Assembly: GCA_946887085.1 (NCBI GenBank)
Contig: CAMPKG010000028.1
Coordinates: forward strand, 1-16,626
DNA from: an uncultured Sphingobacteriales bacterium
GTDB lineage: Bacteria; Bacteroidota; Bacteroidia; Chitinophagales; Chitinophagaceae
DNA length: 16,626 nt
Direction of reading: 5' to 3'
The notes below the pieces were generated by a model, which saw nothing but the letters and a program-made list of their open reading frames with translations, made no database searches and was not told where the DNA came from. The position numbers were made by a program, and so were the translations under genes. Positions 9,041 to 15,405 of the stretch are shown in pieces. Within the stretch, counting starts at the first letter, position 1, and each line of letters opens with the position of its first letter.

Positions 9041-11637
9041 CAACTGAAACACCAAAGATACCGGCTGTTCCTAAGCGTATTCCAGCAGAGGACTACGAGC
9101 TGTTGCGCAAAACAGGCTTAGACCACCTGCAAAAGCTTTCGGGAAGGATATGGACTGATTATAATGTCCACGATCCCGGCGTGACCATACTGGAGCTTTT
9201 GTGCTATGCCCTTACCGATCTCGGTTATCGTACTTCATTCGACATAAATGATTTGCTGACAGATGCAGGCGAGACAGCACCGGCCAAAACGAGATCGTTC
9301 TTCAGTGCTAAAAAGATACTGACGTCGCATCCGGTATCGGTAGCAGACTACAGAAAGATGCTGATAGACCAGGTACCGGGCCTGAGGAATGTCTGGATAC
9401 TGACCAACGATGATGAATTTGCACGGCCGCCGGTATACTACGATCTGAAAAAGGCGGAGCTCAGCGCCATACAGCCACCCAATGCCTTTGAGCGACTGAA
9501 GTTGAAGGGACTCTACACCGTGAAGCTGGAAATGGAGGATTATGGCATTGTATGGTCGTACCATAGAAATTTCCTGGAGACGCTGGAACGCTATAGACCT
9601 GTCGGGAATAACAATACAGGCAATGTGATGCGCGAGGAATTTGAGGAGTGCTGTACCAACTTCGTTTGTCACCTGCTGCGCGACTGGCGAAATCTTTGCG
9701 AGGATGTTGACCGTGTAGCTGTCATCAAGGAAGAAAGGGTGGGCGTGTGTGCTGATATAGAGCTGAAACCTGATGCTGATGCGAGAAAGGTTTGGTTTCA
9801 GATATACAACGATCTGTATGGTTATATCAGTCCCGGTATTAATCTTTATAGTTTCCAGGATTTATTGGATAAAGGGAAGCGTATAGACGAAATATTCTTG
9901 GGCTCGGTAGCGAAGCGTGGTTTTATCGATTATGATGAACTGGCTGCTTTCGACCACAGAAAGGTGATTTACACATCTGACCTTATCAATATCATTATGG
10001 ATATTGACGGTGTTCAGTCGGTAAAGGACATACACCTGAGCAGCTATAAAAAACTGGGCAATAAATGGGTGAGCCTGCAGAATGCGCAAAAGCATTGCGT
10101 GCATCTTACTGATCCGCTCGATTATACTTTCAGGCTGGCACTTGATTTCAATGAAACGGATTCAAAGAACCGGTTCAACAGGTTCAATTTCAACAAAGGG
10201 CTTATTTACTTCGATCCGCCTTATGCTGCCAGTCTGAAAATAAAGGATGTCATCAAACACCGCCACTTCCCTGAAGATTTTAAAAGCGATCTTCCATGGC
10301 CTGTGGGTACTAACCGCGATACCGCTAAATTCTACTCGATACAAAACGAGTTCCCAAAGAATTACATGCTGGGGCAGGAAGGAGTGCCTGACAGCGCCTC
10401 GGTATTAAGAAAGGCACAGCGGATGCAGCTCAAGGCCTACCTTGTTTTCTTCGAGCAGTTGCTGGCAGATTACCTGGCTCAGTTGTCAAATTTCAGGAAT
10501 AACCTTTCATGGAACGAATCTGCCAATAAGCAGACATATTACTACCAAAAGCTAACGGAAGTAAAAACGTCCGAGGGCTTCCACGAGATAAAGGATATCG
10601 GTAAACTCATAGAGAATTATAAACCAAACGGGCAGGATTATTCAGAATCCATAGAAAATAACAAAAGCACCCAGGCAAGACGAAATAAATTTCTCGATCA
10701 CCTGCTGGCGCGCTTCAATGAAAAGTTCATCGATTACAGCCTGTTCCGCTTTCAGCAGGAAGACGATGATTTCTATAAGAATTATTCCGGTGCTGAGCTT
10801 ATCGATAAAAAGATAGATTTTCTGACGCAATATCCGAAGATCAGCGGAGGACGTTCGCACGCCATGAACTACTCTAAGCTGGCGAAGGCAGCAGGCAATA
10901 TCAGCGGACTTGAATACAGGGTGGCACGCATGCTGGGGATCACAAGCGCGTCTTTCAAAAATCTTGTTACTATAAAACTTGAGGATGGCACGAACGCCGA
11001 AAAATGGAATGACGGCAAATATCACGTCATAGACAACCGTAGTGGTTCGTTCGAATCTGTGTTCGGCATGCATGTGATAGAACATATACTGCTGCGGCCA
11101 CTGCATACACCGCTGGGCAGCGATCCGCCTTTCCAGCCGCTCAATCTTTGCCGTGGTGGCAAGCAGGGGGCGGATTGCGAGATCAGGGACACTTATTCCA
11201 TGAAGATATCCGTCGTGTTGCCCGGCTGGCTGAAAATATCTGAGGACATGCATTTCAGGGCATTTATCGAGCAATGCATAAGGATGGAGGCGCCCGCGCA
11301 CATTGGTATCAAGATATGCTGGCTGAATCCTGCGCAGATGTACGAATTGGAAAAAGCTTACCTGAATTTTATGGATGCGCTGCGTGATTTCAGGAAATGC
11401 GATCAGCCCGGCGGGCTCGATCCCGATCCTGTTAAGAGAGCGAAATATATCACGACGCTGGATAAACTTGGCGAGGTGATGTCGCAATTGAAAAATACAT
11501 ATCCGCCTTCAGTACTGTTGTCGTGCGAAGACGGAGACGAAATAGCATCGGGTGACATGATTGACAGGCCTGTGATATTGAATCATAGTGCACTGCCCGG
11601 TGTCAATAACGATAACTATGTTTTTGTAGAAAGTTAA
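9034..11637 (+). CDS. Large baseplate wedge protein (Afp12/gp7-like)
   Basis: An 867-residue protein that follows baseplate J in the same order as afp11-afp12. Its N-terminus carries WTDYNVHDPGVTILELLCYA (residues 40-59) and then LTDLGYR, a motif I know from baseplate wedge subunits of eCIS clusters. The C-terminal part (about 718-800) has DTYSMKISVVLPGWLKIS, then FRAFIEQCIRMEAPAHIGIK and ICWLNPAQMYELEKAY, a block common in the Bacteroidetes members. The middle is helical and charged, with Tyr/Lys/Asp-rich stretches around 480-640. Several cysteines cluster near residue 205 (FEECCTNFVCHLLRDW), of unknown meaning. It overlaps the J gene by 7 nt; the next gene lies 29 nt downstream. The assignment as gp7/Afp12 equivalent rests on motif and position. 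Confidence 0.8.
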   Translation: MLATETPKIPAVPKRIPAEDYELLRKTGLDHLQKLSGRIWTDYNVHDPGVTILELLCYALTDLGYRTSFDINDLLTDAGETAPAKTRSFFSAKKILTSHPVSVADYRKMLIDQVPGLRNVWILTNDDEFARPPVYYDLKKAELSAIQPPNAFERLKLKGLYTVKLEMEDYGIVWSYHRNFLETLERYRPVGNNNTGNVMREEFEECCTNFVCHLLRDWRNLCEDVDRVAVIKEERVGVCADIELKPDADARKVWFQIYNDLYGYISPGINLYSFQDLLDKGKRIDEIFLGSVAKRGFIDYDELAAFDHRKVIYTSDLINIIMDIDGVQSVKDIHLSSYKKLGNKWVSLQNAQKHCVHLTDPLDYTFRLALDFNETDSKNRFNRFNFNKGLIYFDPPYAASLKIKDVIKHRHFPEDFKSDLPWPVGTNRDTAKFYSIQNEFPKNYMLGQEGVPDSASVLRKAQRMQLKAYLVFFEQLLADYLAQLSNFRNNLSWNESANKQTYYYQKLTEVKTSEGFHEIKDIGKLIENYKPNGQDYSESIENNKSTQARRNKFLDHLLARFNEKFIDYSLFRFQQEDDDFYKNYSGAELIDKKIDFLTQYPKISGGRSHAMNYSKLAKAAGNISGLEYRVARMLGITSASFKNLVTIKLEDGTNAEKWNDGKYHVIDNRSGSFESVFGMHVIEHILLRPLHTPLGSDPPFQPLNLCRGGKQGADCEIRDTYSMKISVVLPGWLKISEDMHFRAFIEQCIRMEAPAHIGIKICWLNPAQMYELEKAYLNFMDALRDFRKCDQPGGLDPDPVKRAKYITTLDKLGEVMSQLKNTYPPSVLLSCEDGDEIASGDMIDRPVILNHSALPGVNNDNYVFVES

Positions 11638-11666
11638 TTATTTAAAAGCGTTGTAAAACTCATCAT

Positions 11667-13733
11667 ATGGAACCCAGGAGTACTCAATACCCGGTTTATA
11701 TTCCAGACCAGTTTCTTACCAACGAGAACCTGAACGAAACCACAGGCTATGTTGAAATGGAAGAACGCGCCACCCGGTCGTATATCCTGGGTAATGGTGT
11801 TATTAAAGGCCTGAATATTACTAATGTTACCATGAGCGGCACTAACGTGATGAGCATTCAGTTGCGGCCGGGATATGGAATAACACCCGATGGTTACCTG
11901 CTGGAAACCACTAATGCACTGGCTAACAATCCTGCCGCCGTAACACTTGGCTTTGCCACCGATGAAGGGAGCTTTAAGTATATTAGCAGTGCTTCACGAA
12001 AGATATTCATCAATAACGATGAGAATCTTTCCGAGTTCATGAATGGGAACAATCCCAAGCCCGGTGTGACAGTTACGCCGGTGCAATGTGTGGAGATATT
12101 CAGCGCCGCGCCCGACCAGCAAGTTGATAAACGAATTATCCAGACAAATATTCAGGCAGCCATTAATAAAATACAGAACTTCAATTTTAATAATTCCGTG
12201 CTGGCCTTTTTGGCGGATATCGACGATGTGAAGTATGATAACTGCTCACAGGGAGATTGTAACGATAAAGGCACCGACCGCATAATTAAGGGCCGCTTTG
12301 TCATCATTCCTCTTACGGTATTCCAGAATATCGTTTCCAATAGCAGCCTGACGACGATCAGTTATTTGCAGTTGCCAAGATTATCGAAGATATCGGCCGT
12401 GCCCAACCCTGAAACCTTTATCGCCAATGTTGGCGCTGCTTTCAATGCTTGTCGTACGGCAATTGTAAATAAACTGACTGCAATAAGCACCAACGCGCAA
12501 ACGATACTGCCTAAGGCTGATATGGATGCAGCCATAAGCAGGCTCAACGGTTTCGCTATTGGCTCACAAACACATTTTGCCTCTTACTACCTGGGTTTTG
12601 TTCACGATATGCAGCAGGCGATCAATGAATACCTGTCTGTGTATAACGACTACGTTGTAAAGTACCCAACGTTGAATGCAGACAGGGTAGACAGGCTGAT
12701 CATCTTAGCCCATCTTGCAACAAATGTACCTGCAACCGATCCTTACCGTTACTATTATCGTGCGGTGTCGCAGGCAGACACTAATAAATATCACTTTGAA
12801 AAACTGCAAAGGTATTTTCGCCGCATCATTGCTTTGGTCAACAGATTTTATGATGTGGCGGCAACGCTCCTGACCAAGATCGGGGCAAATACAAATGCAG
12901 TGAAGATCATTCCCTCGGCTGAGGCGCATATGCCGCTGGGCGAAAAGGCGATACCATATTACTATAACCTGGACGGGGTGAACAATGAGGTATTACGCCA
13001 TTGGCGGGCTCACGCTGCGGACAACCATGTCGACCATATCAACAACTATTACACAGCACCGCAGGTTCCTCATGCGCAACAGGACATCGCCGGCTACAAT
13101 TTCTTCAGGATAGAAGGACATCTGGGACTAGCCAAAACAGATGCATTGAATAAGGTCAGCGCGCTTATCACGCAACACGATCTGCCTGTTAAAGTGATCG
13201 CGGTAAACCTGAAGAAACCGACGACACCGCCTATTAAGGATCTGTACGACAACTTCAGGGATAAGTACAAAGCGTTTACCGACAAGCTGGTTGCGGCGAA
13301 CATCAGCTACAAGAGTACCACACCTGTTGTCAACAGTATCTGGCAGGATATGAACCAATATTCGTACAAGGACACCAGCGGCATGCAGAAATTGCTGAAT
13401 GATGTCTCGTCTGTTATGAAGCCCGTGGAGAGTTATACTAACGCAACTACAGAACAGGAAAAACAGGCGATAGCAAGTAAATGGGTCTTCTCAAAATACA
13501 CTACAACGCAACAGCAGAAAATTGTTGCTGAAGTACAGAGTACGGAGCTGCTGAAAGCGCGTAAAGACCTGGAGCTGGCCATTAAGAATACACCTCAGCA
13601 GGATGTGGTAACAATCAGCGATTATCCCGGGCTGGAGTACCTGGGAGGAGTATATAAAGGAGGCACTTTCATACTGTTACACGATGGTACCAAGGTTGTG
13701 GGCGACTGCTCGCTGCCTTATTTTGCCAGCTAA
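11667..13733 (+). CDS. eCIS-associated accessory protein, possible fibre or baseplate periphery (688 aa)
   Basis: Function not recognised. The N-terminus (PVYIPDQFLTNENLNETTGY, then EERATRSYILGNGVIKGLNI and a GYGITPDGYLLETT strand pair, residues about 8-90) resembles N-terminal domains of uncharacterised proteins encoded beside Bacteroidetes CIS baseplate genes. Residues about 220-430 are mostly helical and may form a coiled or bundled stalk (LNAISTNAQ-like Ala/Asn-rich helices). The C-terminus, LEYLGGVYKGGTFILLHDGT and then VVGDCSLPYFAS, also recurs in such proteins. There is no signal peptide, transmembrane segment or recognised toxin motif. It is the last gene of the operon, 29 nt after the wedge gene. 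Position suggests a fibre, baseplate-peripheral or plug protein; a cargo role is possible. All of these are inference. Confidence 0.6.
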   Translation: MEPRSTQYPVYIPDQFLTNENLNETTGYVEMEERATRSYILGNGVIKGLNITNVTMSGTNVMSIQLRPGYGITPDGYLLETTNALANNPAAVTLGFATDEGSFKYISSASRKIFINNDENLSEFMNGNNPKPGVTVTPVQCVEIFSAAPDQQVDKRIIQTNIQAAINKIQNFNFNNSVLAFLADIDDVKYDNCSQGDCNDKGTDRIIKGRFVIIPLTVFQNIVSNSSLTTISYLQLPRLSKISAVPNPETFIANVGAAFNACRTAIVNKLTAISTNAQTILPKADMDAAISRLNGFAIGSQTHFASYYLGFVHDMQQAINEYLSVYNDYVVKYPTLNADRVDRLIILAHLATNVPATDPYRYYYRAVSQADTNKYHFEKLQRYFRRIIALVNRFYDVAATLLTKIGANTNAVKIIPSAEAHMPLGEKAIPYYYNLDGVNNEVLRHWRAHAADNHVDHINNYYTAPQVPHAQQDIAGYNFFRIEGHLGLAKTDALNKVSALITQHDLPVKVIAVNLKKPTTPPIKDLYDNFRDKYKAFTDKLVAANISYKSTTPVVNSIWQDMNQYSYKDTSGMQKLLNDVSSVMKPVESYTNATTEQEKQAIASKWVFSKYTTTQQQKIVAEVQSTELLKARKDLELAIKNTPQQDVVTISDYPGLEYLGGVYKGGTFILLHDGTKVVGDCSLPYFAS

Positions 13734-14074
13734 AAAAATTTGTTGGATTTTGAGTGATTTCGTAAATTTATACTGTTGAAAAGTTCTTTGCATAAACATA
13801 TTTAAGACACTTTTGTTGGTAGTTGTTTTTCTGTTGTAGTTTAGTCCGAGGGCCGAAAGGCTTTAGGCAATTTGTTAGGTATGAGGGAATGGGCAAGCTA
13901 TCGAATGGGAGTAAAGCTTGATACAATCGGTATAATCCGGGGTATAGTTGGAGTATGACTTCTTTTCTCGTAATTGAGGCAAACTTTGGCGTAAGCTAAT
14001 TTTAAATGGGGTAGTTCACTGTTCTTTTCGAGCACATAGTTCTCGAGTTTTGGTTCAGGGCTCTACCTCTTTTT
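13734..14074. other. Gene-free stretch after the CIS operon
   Basis: About 340 bp with no ORF worth calling; the longest ATG frames are under 30 codons. It starts with an AT-rich run directly after the operon stop, without a convincing T-tailed hairpin, so I cannot place the operon's terminator. Within the AT-rich part TTTG, about 20 nt, and TAAATTTA (near 13739-13770) loosely resemble the Bacteroidetes -33/-7 promoter pattern. A small GU-rich hairpin with a GAAA loop (AGGGCC GAAA GGCTTT, about 13850-13865) and an inverted repeat CAAGCT-N15-AGCTTG (13894-13920) hint at an RNA structure. None is strong enough to name. It may be the decayed body of a lost gene. Confidence 0.4.
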
Positions 14075-14243
14075 TTATCCGAACCATTTATTTTTCAAAG
14101 CCAGCTTCACTGCCTGCACTTTTGATGTTACGTGCAGCTTATCGTAGATGTTGCTGATATGCGTGCGCACAATATGCGGACGGATGAATAATTCCTGTTG
14201 CGATCTTTTTGTAGTCGTGCCCCTTTACCAATCCCTTCAAGGC
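14075..14243 (-). pseudogene. C-terminal remnant of a LuxR-type (NarL/FixJ) regulator, frameshifted
   Basis: On the - strand, two frames together spell the helix-turn-helix of a LuxR-family response regulator. The first part is LKGLVKGHDYKKIAT (14241 to 14196). After one extra base (the C at 14195 on the + strand) the frame continues ELFIRPHIVRTHISNIYDKL and HVTSKVQAVKLALKNKWFG, with a TAA stop at 14075-14077. Removing that base restores a continuous GerE domain with the expected recognition helix (RPHIVRTHISNIYDKL). Upstream of 14243 the frame hits a stop and the rest of the domain and the receiver domain are gone. So this is a 5'-truncated, frameshifted relic. The source was probably a two-component regulator; nothing links it to control of the CIS operon beyond position. 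Confidence 0.82.
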
Positions 14244-14360
14244 AAATCAGCCACCATAACAGTTGCCAATGGCGAGATAAAAGTAGAAGTACCGGAAGGG
14301 GGCGTAACAAACAAGGACAACGAATCAAAAAAACTGACGGGTACAATAGACGAAAAATAG
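14229..14360 (+). pseudogene. C-terminal fragment of an unidentified + strand gene
   Basis: The + strand frame from about 14229 reads QSLQGKSATITVANGEIKVE, then VPEGGVTNKDNESKKLTGTI and DEK before a TAG at 14358-14360. A strong intrinsic terminator follows 20 nt later, which supports it as a genuine gene end. An ATG-initiated ORF exists from 14148, but its first 27 codons lie antisense to the LuxR remnant and make no protein-like sequence, so the true N-terminal part appears to be lost. The tail is charged, with a possible short beta hairpin, and I do not recognise the family. It meets the LuxR remnant at about 14229-14243, which marks a deletion or rearrangement junction. Confidence 0.55.
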
Positions 14361-14379
14361 TTTTATCCCCTTGTAAATG

Positions 14380-14409
14380 AAAAGCGTTACCCCCTGGTAA
14401 CGCTTTTTT
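14380..14409 (+). terminator. Strong intrinsic terminator, possibly bidirectional
   Basis: A perfect 12-bp stem AAAAGCGTTACC / GGTAACGCTTTT with a CCCT loop, followed by further Ts (six in a row including the stem end). It serves the + strand gene fragment ending at 14360. Its A-rich left arm also gives a T-run on the other strand, and the - strand ORF ending at 14442 points at it, so it could stop transcription from both sides. Confidence 0.85.
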
Positions 14410-14441
14410 GTTCTGCGCTATATTATATATAAGCGACTCGA

Positions 14442-14639
14442 TCAGTGGTTATCGGTCTTTCGCGAAGATTCACTATCAGAATTATTCTCGCTGTTCTTTG
14501 CAGGTGTCACATCTTTAACCACTTCGTCGTGGCTTTTTCTTTTTTTTGCGCTGCGATCATCGCGATTTATTTCACTATCAGGTATCGGTTGACTCCCCAG
14601 ATTTGGCTCCGGCTTTTTAATTTTCTTATGCTCTTCCAT
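14442..14639 (-). CDS. Small highly charged hypothetical protein (65 aa)
   Basis: A - strand ORF starting with ATG at 14639. It is very hydrophilic: it opens MEEHKKIKKPEPNLGSQPIP and continues with Asp, Arg, Lys and Ser-rich stretches to KNSENNSDSESSRKTDNH. There is no hydrophobic core, so it is probably disordered. No motif is recognised. Short, charged, disordered proteins of this type are common as hypotheticals in Bacteroidetes. In favour: plausible amino acid use and a convergent terminator 33 nt beyond its stop. Against: it sits among decayed genes, lacks a clear ribosome binding site and is low complexity. The opposite strand also has an 81-codon ORF (14445-14690) of less protein-like composition. 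Confidence 0.45.
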   Translation of the reverse strand: MEEHKKIKKPEPNLGSQPIPDSEINRDDRSAKKRKSHDEVVKDVTPAKNSENNSDSESSRKTDNH

Positions 14640-14690
14640 AAAAAAGCGTTTCCTGTAAAACCAGAAAAATCATGCCCCGGTAGTTGCTAA

Positions 14691-14767
14691 ATAAAACATA
14701 AAAATTGAACGCGGAAGAGATATTTTGCATAGTTCCTTTCAAGATTTGAACCGACGACGAGCTACAA
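14691..14767 (-). pseudogene. Decayed GIY-YIG/tRNA-like module
   Basis: On the - strand, TTTTTATGTTTTAT occurs at 14767-14780 and again at 14691-14704; in the intact module to the right it marks the GIY-YIG start (MFY). Between the two copies are GTCGGTTCAAATCTTGAAAG (about 14738-14757), which resembles the T-arm of a tRNA, and about 40 nt without recognised content. The frame from the ATG at 14775 reads MFYCSSSSVQILKGTM; the SSVQI part is what a T-arm gives when translated, as in the GSRVQIP tails I recall from similar ORFs. The nuclease core and the D-arm half are missing. I read it as an internally deleted module of the same kind as the neighbour. Confidence 0.5.
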
Positions 14768-14848
14768 TAAAACATAAAAACAAAAGCCACAGAATGTTCT
14801 GCGGCTTTGCTCCCCCTTCAGGACTTGAACCTGAGACCCCATGATTAA
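14768..14848. repeat. 81-bp direct repeat, copy 1 (tRNA-Asn 3' half plus terminator)
   Basis: Identical to 15143-15223 except at 14796 (G here, A at 15171), which falls in the loop of the terminator hairpin. Read on the - strand the repeat comprises TTAATCATGGGGTC, a full T-arm, the AGGGGGA acceptor strand, a G discriminator, a terminator hairpin with T-run, and the ATGTTTTA start of a GIY-YIG frame. Its inner end at TTAA is exactly where the two copies diverge. Such a large near-perfect repeat beside an endonuclease gene looks like a recent target duplication or gene conversion. Confidence 0.9.
14776..14807 (-). terminator. Terminator hairpin behind the tRNA-like gene, copy 1
   Basis: On the - strand AAGCCGCAGA-ACAT-TCTGTGGCTT forms a 10-bp stem with one G.T pair and is followed by TTGTTTTT. 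It lies 2 nt beyond the tRNA 3' end, as expected for a tRNA terminator. Confidence 0.75.
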
Positions 14849-14893
14849 TCCCGCAGGTGCGGGACTCTAACCAACTGAGCTAGCCTTCCCTGG
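14810..14893 (-). pseudogene. Chimeric tRNA-like sequence, not a functional tRNA
   Basis: On the - strand a tRNA 5' part (GGAAGGC TA GCTC AGTTGGTTA GAGT) is joined to the tRNA-Asn 3' part starting TTAATCATGGGGTC, through the palindrome TCCCGCACCTGCGGGA (14847-14862). D-arm and T-arm are normal. The 5' acceptor strand GGAAGGC cannot pair with the 3' strand AGGGGGA. The palindrome takes the place of the anticodon arm and allows only even-sized loops, so no 7-nt anticodon loop with U33 can form. The 5' part is also read as protein (GRLAQLVRVPHLRD) by the GIY-YIG ORF. A covariance search might still report it weakly. Confidence 0.7.
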
Positions 14894-15150
14894 GGCGTGA
14901 ATTGGCTATCGATCAATTTTTCGATGAGATTTCTGGATTTCTGCTTTTTGATCCATCGCTCTATTGTCAAAGCCTCAGCTCTGGTACTTCCGCATTGAAA
15001 GGTTGCGGCTAACACCCAGGGCCTGTGTTTAGAAGTGAAGGTGTCCTTATCGTCGGTATTGTGATGTAAAATTCTCTCCCACGGGTCTTCGCTATGACCA
15101 ATGTAAAATAGATCGGAGGATGTACTGTACAGGACGTATAAGTAAAACAT
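14845..15150 (-). CDS. GIY-YIG endonuclease-like protein with tRNA-encoded tail
   Basis: A 101-residue protein from ATG at 15150; an in-frame GTG at 15165 would add five residues but lies in the terminator. The GIY-YIG fold is clear: FYLYVLYS (residues 2-9) stands for the GIY strand, FYIGHS (15-20) for YIG, Arg26 in WERILHHN is the catalytic arginine, and Glu64 in EALTIERWIKK the metal-binding glutamate. The domain ends near residue 84. Residues 88-101 (GRLAQLVRVPHLRD) are the translation of a tRNA-like 5' half. Start and stop codons lie in the two copies of the 81-bp repeat, so the ORF fills exactly the space between them. The ATG comes directly after a terminator T-run, so it has little room for a leader. 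Related Bacteroidetes ORFs with LAQLVRVPHLREGSRVQIP-like tails are familiar to me from annotation, function unknown. A homing or recombination role is inference. Confidence 0.85.
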   Translation of the reverse strand: MFYLYVLYSTSSDLFYIGHSEDPWERILHHNTDDKDTFTSKHRPWVLAATFQCGSTRAEALTIERWIKKQKSRNLIEKLIDSQFTPQGRLAQLVRVPHLRD

Positions 15151-15223
15151 AAAAACAAAAGCCACAGAATATTCTGCGGCTTTGCTCCCCCTTCAGGACT
15201 TGAACCTGAGACCCCATGATTAA
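15143..15223. repeat. 81-bp direct repeat, copy 2
   Basis: Matches 14768-14848 at 80 of 81 positions, offset 375 bp. On the - strand this copy continues upstream with the proper anticodon loop of tRNA-Asn, so it is probably the original sequence and copy 1 the derived one. Its left end holds the ATG of the GIY-YIG gene. Confidence 0.9.
15151..15182 (-). terminator. Terminator hairpin behind the tRNA-Asn fragment, copy 2
   Basis: On the - strand AAGCCGCAGA-ATAT-TCTGTGGCTT plus TTGTTTTT, directly after the tRNA 3' end. The same structure as copy 1, differing only in the loop base. Confidence 0.75.
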
Positions 15224-15231
15224 CAGTCATA
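15185..15231 (-). pseudogene. 3' half of tRNA-Asn(GTT), displaced attachment site
   Basis: On the - strand: anticodon stem TATGA (15231-15227), loop CTGTTAA with anticodon GTT, stem TCATG, variable loop GGGTC, T-arm TCAGG-TTCAAGT-CCTGA, acceptor strand AGGGGGA and discriminator G at 15185. All parts pair as in a normal tRNA-Asn, but the sequence upstream of the anticodon stem (beyond 15231) has no D-arm or 5' acceptor strand TCCCCCT. Such a cut tRNA 3' half next to a tyrosine recombinase gene is the classic displaced attachment site left by an integrative element; the restored complete tRNA should be at the other end of that element, to the right of the window. Confidence 0.8.
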
Positions 15232-15405
15232 ATTTTGAACTATCCTTTTATTTCCTGATTTTTACCCTTCGTTTCTACAATAGCGGATTTTACAGGGGTT
15301 TACGGCATATTAGACGCCTGATATTACCCCAGCTTTATCCGTTCTATTGCATGAAATTTATGCAAATTGTATGCAAATGATATTTTTACAGCATTAAATG
15401 TTTTT
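15232..15405. promoter_or_regulatory. Leader and possible recombinase-binding region of the integrative element
   Basis: AT-rich DNA between the attachment site and the integrase start, without an ORF. Near the gene are an inverted repeat TTGCAT-N7-ATGCAA (15347-15365) and a direct repeat ATGCAAAT at 15360-15367 and 15371-15378. They could be arm-type sites for the recombinase or an operator over its promoter. No clear TAnnTTTG promoter box was found. Confidence 0.4.

Noticed and set aside
1..13733. Classical T6SS or a contractile-tail prophage
   Set aside because: No TssJLM membrane complex, head, packaging or lysis genes are seen, and the gene order and large Afp11/12-type proteins fit an eCIS; a Bacteroidetes T6SS-iv reading cannot be excluded from this window.
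14148..14360. 70-aa + strand ORF as an intact gene
   Set aside because: Its first 27 codons are antisense to the LuxR helix-turn-helix and not protein-like; only the tail from about 14229 looks real.
14810..14893. A complete functional tRNA
   Set aside because: The acceptor strands do not pair and no 7-nt anticodon loop can form; kept as a tRNA-like pseudogene.
15151..15165. GTG start at 15165 for the GIY-YIG protein
   Set aside because: It lies within the tRNA terminator hairpin; the ATG at 15150 gives the usual MFYxYVLYS start.
14768..15223. CRISPR array
   Set aside because: Only two 81-bp copies, with coding DNA between them and tRNA content in the repeat.
15009..15230. 73-aa - strand ORF beginning MTVNHGVSGSSPEGGA
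   Set aside because: The N-terminus is a translated tRNA-Asn 3' half and the rest is the GIY-YIG gene in another frame.
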